This document shows positions 36,260-48,908 of a stretch of DNA of 64,000 bases, one piece after another. Within the stretch, counting starts at the first letter, position 1, and the number at the start of each line of letters is the position of its first letter. Made by a program: the position numbers and the translations under genes. The notes beneath the pieces were generated by a model, which worked only from the letters and a program-made list of their open reading frames with translations, ran no database searches and had not been told where the DNA came from. Source of the stretch: Dryas octopetala (Eukaryota > Streptophyta > Magnoliopsida > Rosales > Rosaceae); the NCBI GenBank assembly GCA_963921425.1, contig OY992838.1:15190001-15254000 (forward strand), in the 5' to 3' direction.

Positions 36260-36418
36260 AAGCCCAGCCCACCTTGAAAAACAAAACGACACCACCCTTC
36301 GTTCTCTCTCTGGTCTCTCGTTCTGTCTTAACTCTCAGTCTCAGCTCTCACTCTCTCTTACCACTCACCAGACATCTAAATCATCGCCTTCAATCTTTAT
36401 TTTCAGCATGGGCAGGTA
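36260..36418 (+). other. Possible untranslated first exon
   Basis: A CT-rich leader with TCTC repeats ends at AGCATGGGCAG followed by GTATTTCTC, a good donor context. It could be a 5' UTR exon of the CCCH gene downstream or of an unrelated transcript. No coding support; the next 1.2 kb to 37675 shows nothing else recognisable. Confidence 0.25.
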
Positions 36419-37674
36419 TTTCTCTTGAATCTCTTCTCTTCTTTTTTGTTTCTAATTTAATTTAGGTTTAAATGTTTGAGGCTGAATTTAGGGATTCTAA
36501 TTGTGTGTGAATTTAGCTATTTAGGGTTTATATTTGAGTATTAAGGTTAGGTTTAAATGTGAGAACTGAGAACCCCATTTGAATTTAGGGATTAAATTTA
36601 GGAATTTTTTATTTTGTTGGATTTTATGCCCCAATGACCAGACCCATACCCATTTCAATATCACCCGAATTCTTAACAAATCACATTTAAAAAAAAAAAA
36701 AACATATAGGTTTTGGTTCTCCATTGCCAACGATCAGCTTCTATACTTGCGTTGTATATGTGTATGGGTTGGGGGAGCTGACTGACTGGTGACGAGCAGG
36801 AAGAAAGAGCAAGTCCATTAGTCCAGTTGACTTGTATTGTATATTTATATGCCTTCTTGTTACTTAGTAAAGTATAACTTGTATCTGTATAGTCTCCAGT
36901 TGCTGAATAGCACAAGCCATGGGCCAATGGCCATAAAAGCAATCATAGAATTCTAGTAAAAAGAAGACGAAGTTTGGTCCCGTAGAGTGTGAGAGAGTAT
37001 ATGATGTCCAAGCATATGGACACATATTTCATTAATAAATGCAAATGTGATCAACTTGATTGATGTGGCATTGCTTGTAAATTTCAGGTGCCAAGCTTTG
37101 TAAGCTCAATCTTAAGTGTTGGAAGTGGAAGTTTGGAAACCAAGTTGTATATTTCATTATTGCTGGTTTGGTAAGCTTCAAATTTCAATCTTAAATTCTT
37201 AGTTGCATATTGCTAGAAGTAAGGTTGCTAGGTGTATATTTTCTGTTTATTAATGAAATTTCCTCGTACTGTCAAGGGTGTTTTTAGCCCACCCCACTTT
37301 CAGATCCTGGATCTGTCCTTGATGGCAAACCAATTGACTTGGCTTATACCCCGTGCAAAACCATTTCCAAAAACCATTTCCAAACATATCTCCCAATCTT
37401 TTCTAGCATACCCACATCTCCCAATCATTCTCTCCAAACCAATCAGCATGGCCTCTGTATACACAGCTTGGATTGATCATTTTGGGATGTGTTTGATCAA
37501 TTAGCACCCAGCCATCTCCACCCAAGCAGCAGGCACTACACGTGTTTGACGAATTGCTCCAACCAAGTGAATTGTCTCAAATGCCACCCAATACACTTTA
37601 ACACAAAAAATTACTCCGGTTGGTAACAAATTTAAGCCCAAACAGTTTCTGAAGAGAAGGAACCACTTGCAACA

Positions 37675-40600
37675 ATGGAGGAAAACCAAATTGAAACCGC
37701 CAAACCGTCCCAAACTTTAATCTCCTTCCCTCCTCACCGTCGAAGACACCTCAGGAGCGAAACTTACCGTACCTTGGTTCGCATACTATCTCACTGCTAC
37801 AACAAGTCGCAACATTCAATTCCATCTCAATATGTACCTTAGGAGCTTAATCAAGGTAGTCGAATTTGCATATCTCAGTTTTTTATTTTTTATACTGTTT
37901 GGTTATTGAGAAATCGAATTTCACTTAGTGAAACTGATTTCTTTATTACTTCAGTAGCTTAGTGATTTGGAATGTTTAGTTTAAAGTTTTAGATTAGAAT
38001 TTTGGTTTTTATATTTTTATAGCTAATTTGAGGTTTAATTGTGTTGTTTTACTGATTTTTATATTCTTTATTTTGTATTAAGATAATGGCAGCAATGAGT
38101 CAGGGCAAGCAACTGAAAAAGAAGTGTATGAGAATGTTGAATTGGTTGCTCCTGAGAGTGTGAAGCCTGATAATTCAGCAGCTCAACAAGTCACGACGGT
38201 TGATGAGAGTTGTGATCCTAATGTTTTCCGAGAAACAATAGAGCAGATAGAAGATTTAATGATATCGGAAGAGAATGAGTATCTGTCGAAGCAAAAGGAC
38301 ACGATGGACATTGAAAATATCTTTGGAATTGGTTTTCAAGATTTGGGGTTTGGTCCTGAACAAATGCTGATGGATGAGCTTGAGCAGATTGTGAACGGAA
38401 ATGAAGACAGCACTCCTAAACCCTCAACCACATCATTGGATCAGAACCCGAGTGGGAACGATAAAGTTGAATTGTTGAATAACCAAGAACGTGATGACTT
38501 TCAACGCGGTGTTGCAGTGAGATCTGACAATGTGGATCAAAAGGTTTGTGACGCCTTTGATTCATCTTTAAATAATGCTGAGGTTTTTGAAACCTCAAAT
38601 CAAAAGGAGTCTAATGAACACAACGATTCCTTGAGGACTAACACTTTGGTTGTAGAGCCTATAATGCAACATAAAGGAATGGAGACTTCTGTATCTGCTT
38701 GGGGTGATACGGAAGCCTTTGATTTCTCTTTAAACAAAGACATGGTTGTTGAAGCTTCAAAGCCTAGTGAGTGTAAAAAAGACAAAAGTTCGACACAGAA
38801 AACTAATTATTTGGAAGTAGAGCATGAAATACAGCCGAAGGATAAGGAACTGGAGAAAATAGCTTGCACCAGAAATGGGATGACTTCTCCCAACCATATG
38901 AATGATAGAGATATTGAAGAGGGAGAAATTTCTGGTGATGACGGTACAGATGACCAATCAATAGATATGATTTTGCATGATACAGTAATGTTTGAGGAAA
39001 AGAAGGTCAATGAGGTGCAAATATGTAAAGATGTAATTGGTAGAAAAGAGCACCCTTGTAAGGAAGCAAATGGAATATATTTTGACTATGATTCCTTTCT
39101 GGTTGATACTGCTGACAATGTAAAAAATGGTGGAGGAGTGGAACTCAGAGAAAGTAAAAGAACTGAAAACATTTGTAGACCAGGAGTTGTTAGGGGTAAG
39201 TATATGAAAGCTATAAAGGCAGATGACTTTGATCCTTTGGTAGAGAGTGGAAGAATTGAAAAGAAAAATAGCCGAATTAGGGAGGTTATTGGCTGTCCAG
39301 CGTTTTGTACTAATAATCTACCATTGCATGAACAAATCTCAGAGAAAAATACAGCTGGAACCCATGGAATTGCATCTGAAGAAAAGGTATTTTTTTCACT
39401 TGTGTATTTTCTTTTCCTTAGATGCATGTCCATATATTCTGTTTTCTTTTCGTAAATTCTGTATACTCGTACCAATGTAGCTGTTGGCATGGTACATTTT
39501 GTGATGTATAAATATGCCACGTTCATTCTTTAGAGTTGCTGCTCAATTCATTGAGCAGAAACTCTACCACATACATACACATTGCTCTTTTGCCAGAGAG
39601 TCTTGAGTTTGAGTTAATTTTTAGTTTGACACATTGCTCTTTTGGTCCATATGTAACCACTATGGTTTATTGGTGATCATGTGCAGTGGGATGCCGTTGC
39701 CTGTAATAAGAAAAAGCGTGGTCTTCCTTCAAAGGAATCAAAAGAAAGGAAAAAGGTATTACATATTAGTTATTACTTACATTGCAAAGAGATCTTATTG
39801 CAAATCTCTTTGGAACTCCCATTTGGAAAAGTAATTGAAAAGTTTCTCAATATGTTCAGTGCTTAAGGCCAACATATTGTAGCTGCTTGTAAATGTACAT
39901 TGACATTTATTTTTCATGAACAATGCACCTTGCAGGCCAAAGACCGAAAGAAACGAGCAGAAAAGAACAGGAAACTTGGTGTTAAAAGGCTGAAGCTGCT
40001 TCCAATACAGAAACCAAAAACTGTAAATTATTGCCGCCATTATCTAAAGGGAAGGTGCTACGAGGTTGGGCTTTCAATTCTATCAATCTTGTTGATCTAT
40101 ATTGATGTTTTAACTTTACTTTATATTTGTCCTAAAGCAGCGTGCCTTGATATTGCTTATTGCAAAAGTACTTGATTTTTGACCATACTCAGAACTTTTT
40201 TCTTCATAATTATTTCTTTGTAGAGTTGCCAAAGCAATGTCTTTTCTTTTACTTCTTTTTAAAACAATTTTGGGGTGTCAATGATCTATCATCATTTGAT
40301 TTCCTTCCCTTAGCTCTCTCCTCATTTATTATGTTTTGTTTTTGTTTCTCAGGGTGCAAAATGCAAATTTTCACATGATATGGTGCCTCTAACAAAATCC
40401 AAGGTATGTCAATTGACTGGATTCTTAATGCTTTCTCGTGGTGCTAGTTGCTTTAATTGAAGGATTTTTTTTTAAGATCGCTTCTTTTACCACCCCCAAA
40501 TTTTTCATCCCACCTCTTTGTAAAATTTTCAATTACACTTTTATCCTTCTATGAATTGCCTAAAATGACAAACATTAAACAAAAATGAAAAATGGAACTG

Positions 40601-42503
40601 GAGGCTGGCATGCCCGCCATCATCCATAACTAACTATAAAACATTAAAAAAAAAAGGGTAGGCTGGGTATTTTGCAAATATTGGTGGGTGTGTTAAGCAA
40701 TATGATTTTTAAAATTTTAATAGGAGGGTTAGCAAAACAGATAGGTGGGATGAGCAGAGTGGGGGGTGGTAATAGAAGTACTCTATAAATGGTACCTAAA
40801 CTCTATGAAGGATATAATGCACTTTCCTTGTCTTGTATTCTGGTGTTGCAGCCCTGCAGTTTTTTTGCACGTGGGTTATGCATGAAAGGGGATGACTGCC
40901 CATATGATCATCAGCTTATCAAGTATCCCTGTGACAAATTTATTGCCAATGGTTTCTGCAGCAGAGGTGATCATTGTTTGTATTCGCACAAGGTACATTC
41001 TTGCCTGTATAGGATGCTACTTTGAGCCACTTATAATGTAATGCCTGCTTGGCGAGTTCTATCACAATATTTTGCATGTGTAAATTAACTGACTATATCT
41101 GCCCTGAGTTACCATTAGCTCTTACCTAATTCAGTTACTACTAAAATAAGTTATATTTTGCTGATCAAATTTACAATTTTTCTAAGATGACATCCAAGGA
41201 AGACAGTGCAACTGCTGCTTGCAAACCTGAATCGACGCCTTCCTCGGTGCAAGGTAAATCTGGATCTGCACAAGTAAAAATCGGCTCTGCCTCCCACAAG
41301 AATGCCCATACTCTCAGTAATACTGAACTGAATGCGGCAAGGGCTCTGTTGAAACAACCTGTTCTGGCTACCAAAGGAATTTGCTTCTTCTCTACTGGGA
41401 AACCATCATTGGTTCAGTCTAGTATGTATAAACAAGGAGCCTTGACCCTGGATAGGAATACTGGTACCAAAGCTGGGAACCTGATAGACCAAAGTCCATC
41501 AAGTTCCTTTCAAAATTCAAATGACATTTTGATGAGAACTCCACCAGTAGTCACTCCTAAAGGAATAAATTTCTTATCAATTGGAAAAGCTTCACCAGAT
41601 GATGCCAGTGGTACAAACCAAGTCTGTCATAAGACAAGCCCAAGTGTGCCAGAGACTGTTCAAAACTCGAATGGGATGCTACAAGTTAATCAACCTGCAG
41701 CAGCACCACAGGGACTAAACTTTTTTTCTTTTGGGGAAACATCTGTAGCCAACTCTAGTAGTGGAAAACCGGTCAGCTTGGCTTCCGGTTGTGGTAATAA
41801 TGGGAACCAGACAAGCCAAAGTGTGTCCGGGACTGTTCAAAACTCGAATGGGATGCTAAAAGTTAATCAACCTGCAGCAGCACCACAGGAACTAAACTGT
41901 CCTTCATTTGGGAAAGCTTCCATAGCTAACTCTAGTAGTGAAAAACCAGTTAGCTTGGCTTCTGGTTGTGGTAACAATGGGGATCTTACAAGCCCAAGTG
42001 TGTCCAGGACTGTTCAAAACTCTATTGGGGTGCTTAAAGTTAATCAGCCTGCAGCAGCGCCACAGGGACTAAACTTTTTTTCTTTGGGGAAATCTTCCGT
42101 AGCTAACTCTAGCAATTAAAAACCTGTTAGCTTTGCTGCCGGTTGTGGTAACAATGGGGGTTTTCATGAGAATCAAAATAGAGTTGATAACCCTCAAAAC
42201 TCAAGTGCAATCTCACTGAAGCTGCCACATTCTCCACTTACTTCGGATCAATCTTCAGATCACATAGCATCCAGGTTTCATAAAGGCACAGACAAATCAT
42301 CTCAGAGGGCATTCTTTTCGACACTTGCATTTGCAGCAAAGTATGAAACCAAAAGGATGAGTCAGTCAATTGGTTCTACAAGTACTCAGGTTGATAGGGA
42401 CACTAAGAATAGCAGTATGAGTGAAGGTTTGCAGAATGACACTGCAAAAGCTCTTAAAATTTTGGATTTCTTGTCCGGTATTGGTAGTAAAACCAACCAG
42501 TAG
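37675..42503 (+). pseudogene. CCCH zinc-finger protein gene (C3H7/ZC3H4-like) with two in-frame stops
   Basis: Seven exons with clean GT-AG junctions and matching phases: 37675-37855, 38083-39386, 39687-39755, 39936-40064, 40353-40403, 40852-40992, 41187-42503 (1063 codons in total). Exon 1 has FPPHRRRHLRSETYRTLVR, typical of the plant C3H7 group. Exon 2 is acidic. Exons 3-4 are Lys/Arg-rich. Three fingers follow: CRHYLKGRCYEGAKCKFSH (C-x7-C-x5-C-x3-H), CSFFARGLCMKGDDCPYDH, and a third with C-x8-C-x5-C-x3-H. This group is related to nuclear RNA-surveillance ZC3H4. A TAG replaces a sense codon at 37840-37842 (codon 56) and a TAA at 42117-42119, yet the frame stays open after both. It may be a very young pseudogene, a gene using a downstream start, or carry sequence errors. 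Confidence 0.82.
41640..42160 (+). repeat. 177-bp coding tandem repeat in the last CCCH exon
   Basis: Three units of 177 bp (59 codons), each with TVQNSNGML-like, VNQPAAAPQ and NSSSGKPVSLASGCGNNG-like blocks. The GGACTAAAC landmarks at about 41711, 41888 and 42065 are exactly 177 bp apart. The TAA lies in the third unit. Confidence 0.85.
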
Positions 42504-44999
42504 ATGCATTTGCATGGTGTTTAACAGAACTGAGTCCTACACAGGATTGGATGGCAAGAAGGGGCTCCTCCTGCAGCCAGAGTTGAGATTTTTGTTTCTT
42601 CAGTTTCGTAAAATATACCAGAAAAATTACAAGGCTAACAAGTAGCATCTCGCTTGCCCTTCTATTTTCAGCAGCTTTTGACAAGGTACAGTTTGGATTT
42701 TTTTACCTGTGAACAGTATTTTCTTATATGCTGAGGCAACTGCGCGGATAATAGGTCAAGGCTAACTTGGATATAACAGCTAGTGTTTGAACTTTGAACA
42801 CCCATCACCCTATAGTTACTGACAATTCATTATGTTAAAATTATAGTTATATACTTATATATACGGCATTTGTTATATTTTACTTGTAAAATTTTAATAC
42901 GCTAATATAATAAATTCATACACAAATTTTAAGAAAAAACAATCTTAAACTCTAAAAATATGATATTACTGCTAAAAAAATTCTCTTATAAGCAAGAGAA
43001 TCTTATTAATAGCATAGTACTAATTAACATTTACATGAGCCCAAAGTTGGATTGAAAGGTAAGAATTTAAACACTTGGAACTATTTTGCCAATGAAATTT
43101 TTGTGGACGAACTTTTTTATCATTTTTGTCCATTATTATGGTTAATATGGATTAGTTCAGCCTTTTAAAATCACCAATAATGGGAGTAAACTTTTACTGT
43201 GCATTTAGATGAAATAGTTTGAAACTACTAAGGAATTTACAAATGACGGAATTTAAAACGATGTAATTTAAAATTCTATAATATGTAAATTTTCTTGTTT
43301 GGATAATATGTAAACATAATCGAATTTAAATACGGAATTAATAGTAGTTTTATTTTTTGATGTATCAATTAGAAAAGAGTGATGGTGATGGTGACAACAA
43401 TAAAAATGATGTTTGTGGTGAGTTGATGATAGTGGTAGGAGTGATGATCCATGGGCGGTGGGAGAAATGGTGATGGCGAAAATTGGGGTGTTGGCAGTGG
43501 CAGTGGCAGTGACGACGATGAGGGTGATGGTGGTGGCAGCGGCAATGTTGATGGTGATGGTGGCGTGCGGCGATAGTGGTGGTGGCGGTGTTGGTGGTGG
43601 TAGTAGCAGCGGGGTGATGTTAGTGGTGGTGACGGTGGCAGTGGTGATGGTAGCGACGGCATGATGATAGTAGTTGTGGTATTGTGATTAATTGTAAAAG
43701 TAATGGGTGGACACGACTTATTATTTTTTTGTAAAAATTGAAATTTTGAAAATGACATCAATTTGGGTGGAATTTAAAGTTGGAATTTAGAGCCCTCAAA
43801 TCTCAAGTTTTCCATATAGAATTTACAAAATTTTGTATTTATGGACTTGAACAAAGAAATTAGAACATGTAATTTCTTAAATGATCAATTTTGTTTAAAT
43901 TTTAAGTTTTTTTTTTTTTTTTTTTCATCCAAACACACCAACGAGTATATACACTTATTTGTTATATTTATTTATTGACTTTTTATCACAAATGGTCTCT
44001 CAATTTTAACAAAAATATCAATTTGGTCCTTGAAGTAGGGTTGAGATCTCATGTCTCCAATCATCATGTCCCTCCATGTCCCCTCTCTCAGCTTTTGTGG
44101 GCCCTTTCTTTATTTTCAAAAAAATTAAGAAAGGGGACAAGGAGGGACATGGGAAATTGAGGACAGAAGATCTCTACCCCTTAAAGTGTATTTTTACTTA
44201 ATGTGGTCTTTCATATTTACTACTGCTCATCAATGTTGTTTTTCTATTCAATTCTATTTGAATTGCCATAAAAAATCTCACACGTAAAGAGGTCCAGTGG
44301 GCCTCACCCAACCCAGATGGTGGACCTGTGTTGGAGCCTTATTAGTACGCAATCTATATAATAGGAGTTCCAATTGTATACAATTGTACGTTCACCCTAA
44401 AAAAATATTATGCATAAGAATTCACAAATTAGTAAAATTACCGAAATTAATTAGGAATAGATATCCTTCCATAAATAGACAAATACCAGATTAGATTTTG
44501 GTTTGGTTGTTTTTCTCTGCATGTAGGCTTTCACAATTTTTTACGTCCGGATAGAATAGAGAGCCGATTAAATTTACTTTTTGTCGACAAAGGCCGTTTA
44601 ATTAGTTACTAATTTAGGAGAAGTCAAATAAGGGAGCCAAACTGGTTACCAACTTACCAATCAATAAGGTCTAATAATAAAACCATTTGACCACCTTTCA
44701 TGTATCATATCACTCTAATAGTGGGATTCACTTTTCCAAAAATTTATCTTGGGTAGCCATATATAATACCATTATATGGTATAATAAATTTACATAATAT
44801 GGGTGAAAGATGAGTCCACCCATATTATAACAGGTGCATTGATTACACATGTGACAACAATGTTATATTATACATAATAATTTGTCCTCTTATACAAATT
44901 AATCTCATCTTTATTAGTGATATGACACACAAAATGATGAATGAGTCTCACTTATATTAGTAACATAACGCACTATTGTGGTACAAAATATATATATAT
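42504..44999. other. Non-coding spacer with a possible degenerate hAT-like element
   Basis: No gene seen. About 43190-43940 has loosely inverted ends (GTGCATTTAGATGAAA on the left, TTTCATCCAAACACAC on the right) and a GGTG/GATGGTGG-rich centre (43380-43670) producing low-complexity frames. No target duplication was found, so the element call is weak. Confidence 0.35.
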
Positions 45000-45002
45000 A
45001 TA

Positions 45003-45410
45003 GGAGTGCTCTAAAGCTAACCAGTTAGCAAGTTAATACGAAGCTAACCATGCTTTTGGGCCCACCACATCACTAATCTCATAATCCAAACCATCAATTA
45101 TTTAGGCCCTACTTCAAAGATCATCATTGCAAAAAATCAATTAAATTGAAAATCATGTAGTCATCTAATTGAGATCAAATAAATAGACAATCAGTATTTT
45201 CGATAAAAGTATAGAAATAGTTGTTATTATAATCAAATGGCTAAATGACTTTCAATTTTGAAGATTTTTTACAAGAATGATCTTTGAAGTATGGCCTAAA
45301 AAATAAACGGTTCGAATTTTAAAATTACATTGTGCAGTGGACCCAATAGGGTGGTTACTTTTATATTATCTTACTAACTAGTTAGTTTTAGGTTATATGG
45401 TCTAACCATC
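45003..45410. repeat. Inverted-repeat MITE, complete copy
   Basis: The two arms of about 190 bp are reverse complements of each other with scattered differences. The left arm has CTAAAGCTAACCAGTTAG, CAAAGATCATC and TGCAAAAAATCAATTAAA; the right arm carries their complements. It is the same family as the arrays at 7990-9935 and the half copy at 50395. The RNA would fold into one long hairpin. No clear target duplication. Confidence 0.65.
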
Positions 45411-45660
45411 CAAAATTCTAGAAAAAAAAATTTACAATTTACTTGCATATGGCATTGGCAAAGAAACACGTACCTTGAATTAATATATTAGAAGCATAAC
45501 CAAATATATATGTGATTAATAGAACAACAAAGCATTAAAACCAACAAGTTCTGTGCAAATTAATGGGTTTGAGGGGGCTAATATCATCAAATAATAAGTC
45601 CACACATCTAACAGAGAGCACCATTAATAATAAGCTTCAACTCAAATGCATATATTCAAT

Positions 45661-47189
45661 TTAGATGAGGGGATAACCTCGACCATCAACAAAAGCATGG
45701 TAGCCAGGGTCAGAAAGCCAGAGCTTAGCCAGATGAATGTGAGAAGTGAAACCTCTATGGATTGCTTCAACATCCCAGATGGTACTTTCAGCTTTCCTTG
45801 AATGAATAAAGTTGTTCATTGGCTTCTCTTCATCCATAGTGCCAATTCTTGACTGATCCCACTGCTTCACAAGAACATGAGTCAGATAGTGCAATGGTTG
45901 ATTATAAAATTGCTCCATGGACTTGACTAATGCATGCCAAGTGATGAAGATAGCCTTCGACCTGCGAAGCGATGGTACTGAAATCTGGTGCATGTGTTCT
46001 TGATAATCTTGTGCAAGATTCAGTACAACTTCTACATCAAAAAATCATTCTTGTTGTAAATTTCGTAGTAATGGAAGAACTAAAATTTGATAAAAGTTAA
46101 ATGCATATATTTGGTTGCATTTGGAGGGAATTGAACACCAAACCTATCCTAATCCATTATCGTAGTTACATGTATTGCTTTGAGTTTGAGATATATATGG
46201 TTCATGTACTGTCTAATTTCCAATTTCCAAATCAATATAGTACTATTCCCTAGTCATAGTGCCTATTTCGAGTACTATACTGTGAGTCAACTAGTGAGAT
46301 TCAATTGCATTATCAATTATTCAAGTTAATTTAAGTTTGATTTCTGATCAATGGCATAGTTTGTGGGCTTCACAATCATCTTTCAAATAGGCTTATTAGC
46401 GCCAATGTCTCCTGAAAGTAAATTCGATTTTCACTTTATCCCCTGAAACTTTATTCCTCTCACTTTGCGCTCCCCCCCCCCCCCCCACCCCGGCGAACTT
46501 TACAAACTCTTTCACTACGTTCACCCTATTCCATCAAGTCCGTCATGAGCTTCGTGAAAAAAGATGACGTGGTGCTTACGTGGATGTGCATTTTGGTAGG
46601 TAAGACGCCAAGTGTACAAAAAATTAAGGGATACTTAGAGTCTAGTCTATTTTATGCGTCTTTCTTAGACTAAGACCGGTAGTGATTTAGGGTTTTTAAT
46701 TAAGTCCTTTTATTTTTCTTCTTTGACAGCTTTATATTAGGTTTTAATTCCAAGATTTTGGGCTCCGCCCAAAATCTCGGAGTTAAAACCTAACATGCAG
46801 CCTCTACAAAGCCCATTTTACACCCTAGGAGGGGAAATACCCTTCAAATCGGGGAAGGACTTTATTATGAATTAAAAGGATTTTCTTATAAATTAAAAGG
46901 ACTTTATTATGAATTAAAAGAATTTTCTTATAAATTTTAAAACACATTCGGTTTCCATCTGAAAACTGTTTTTTTTTTAAAGGACCTAAGCCTAATTATC
47001 TCAAAAATTAATGAAAAATGATTTTAAAACTTAAGACAAAAATTAAAATTCAATTAAAACTTAATTTTTAATCAAATTAAAAAATAACCCAGATCCCCCA
47101 CCCCAAACCCAGCCGCCGACCCCTCACCTGCAAATCCTCTTTCGGGCCAACCACCGCACCCCACCAACCCAGCCACCAATCTGCCTCCC

Positions 47190-47252
<63 letters not shown>

Positions 47253-48442
47253 CCTCCCTCCCTCCCTCCCTCTCTCTCCTTCCCTCTTTCCTTCTCTCTC
47301 TCGTCTCTGCCTAGATCAGATCGCCTACTGGAGGCCGGCGACTTACCCGAAGGTCAGTGACTTTGGGTTTCGACTTGGTCTGGATATGCGCAAAGATGAC
47401 AGAGAAAGAGAAGGAGAGAGAGGAAGAGAGGGAAAGAAAGAGACAGACAGATAAAGGAAGGTGGCTAGGTGGGGTGGGGTGGGGTGCTGCGCCGGAAAGA
47501 GGAGCCGCCGGCGGTGGGGTCGGCGGCCAAGTGGCCAGGTGGGGTGGAGTTTTCTTTTTTTTTTATTTTTATATATATTTCCTTTTTTTTAGAAAGTATT
47601 TCTTTTTTCTTTTTAAATTTTAGTTTTTTAATTTAAGTGTAAAAATTTTTTGTAAGGGTTAATATATTTTTTAATTTATCTCATGGGCAAAATAGGAATC
47701 TTCATTTTTTAATTAACTGTTTATCCACATGGTATCTTTTTTTTTTTTTTTTGCCACTATCCACATGACATCTTAAATAATATTAAAAGGGCTCATCCAT
47801 GTCATTTAGGCGGCCACGTCAGCTTTTTTACTGGAGCTATTGACGAACTTGACAGAATAGGGTGAACTGAAAGGGTTTGTAAAGTTCTAGGAACAAAGTG
47901 GGAGGAATGAAGTTTCAAGGGGCAAAGTGAAAATCGAAGTTACTTTCAGGGAGCATGGGCGCTAATAAGCCTTCAAATGTATCATTTTGAAAAGAAGTAT
48001 TTTCATGCTGCTTCAAGACAAAAGTAAAGAATAAACCTCTAGAATTGACTATTGATTGACTAGATGTAGTCATCATATATTTCACTTTTTTTTTTTGTGC
48101 TTTTATTAAAATTTTATTATGTGTTAAAATCATATGAAATGAATGATATTGTATATGTAAAACTAAAGAGACAACAACTTTGAGAAGTACTAGATACCAA
48201 ATGAAAATTAGCATTTTCGAACCTGGATCTTCCTTCAATGCCTTTGCACTCCCACTATCATCTTCTTTGCTTTTTATCTTATTATTCCTCTTTCTTTTTC
48301 TACTTTCCTTTGCAACTAGCTTTCCCCGTTTATTGATACACCGAGTCTGAGCATGATAGATTTCACTCAAATCATCTGAATCGGTCTCTGAATCTGATAC
48401 AAATAGATGTTGGTAGGTTAAAGAAGAGCGCCGCCGTAACAT
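45661..48442 (-). CDS. RDM1-like protein (RNA-directed DNA methylation factor family)
   Basis: Two minus-strand exons, 48442-48223 and 46031-45661, join GAT CCA G|AA GTT in frame to give 196 aa. RDM1 is a small nuclear protein of the DDR complex (with DRD1 and DMS3) that links siRNA signals to DNA methylation. Family landmarks seen: DYQEHMHQISVP, FITWHALVKSMEQ, FYNQPLHYLTHVLVKQWDQ, KAESTIWDVEAIHR, LAKLWLSDPGYHAFVD. Arabidopsis RDM1 is about 163 aa; this one has a Ser/Asp-rich then Lys/Arg-rich N-terminal extension of about 70 residues and an unusual GRGYPLI tail. It may be a diverged paralogue. Its only intron (2.19 kb) holds a MULE. Confidence 0.85.
46390..47971. mobile_element. Non-autonomous MULE-like element in the RDM1-like intron
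   Basis: 1582 bp with long imperfect inverted repeats of about 200 bp beginning GGCTTATTAGCGCC at both ends. Flanked by TTCAAATA (46382-46389) and TTCAAATG (47972-47979), an 8-bp target duplication with one mismatch. No transposase. It contains a poly-C run at about 46472 and a long CT microsatellite. Confidence 0.8.
47189..47250. repeat. (CT)n microsatellite inside the intronic MULE
   Basis: Around 31 CT units, followed by CCCT repeats up to 47300. Confidence 0.9.
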
Positions 48443-48497
48443 CTTATTAATCGGGGTAGGAGAACTTAAGGTGGGTAAAAGCTAGGGTACGTTTTAC

Positions 48498-48505
48498 TTA
48501 TATAG
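48498..48505 (-). promoter_or_regulatory. Probable TATA box of the RDM1-like gene
   Basis: On the minus strand CCTATATAAGT lies about 56-63 bp upstream of the start codon at 48442, a normal spacing for a plant core promoter with a short leader. Confidence 0.5.
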
Positions 48506-48908
48506 GATGTTAGTGATTGGTTTCAATAGCATTCCATAAACTAACAAAAAAAATTAGGAATGGGCAGTCCACATATATATATGCCCTATATGCCCGGCCT
48601 TTCACATGATGTTCACGTGATGGGGTGATTATGAAAGGAGAAACGACATACACATTTTTTCTTTGAAAGACTTTCGCTTAGGGTCAATTTATCTATGCCA
48701 AGTTTTTGCAATGTTTTATTACTATTTCTTTTTTTCTTTTTTTATAGAATTGTATTACTATTATTTCATATAGAATAATAATTGTGCAAAACATTAAATT
48801 GCATCTAACTCCTTCAAGTTTAGGCTTTTCGTTTTATAACACACAACTCTTTTTTATAATGTAAAAAATCTCCTAAATCCTCGTTGATTCACATCGTTAA
48901 TAATAATG

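Noticed and set aside
36260..36465. Possible small gene starting at 36274
   Set aside because: The frame is Ser/Leu-rich because of CT repeats and is better explained as an untranslated leader.
43369..43761. Pro/Ser/His-rich minus frame and Val/Met/Ala-rich plus frame
   Set aside because: Both are products of a GGTG/GATGGTGG-rich simple repeat.
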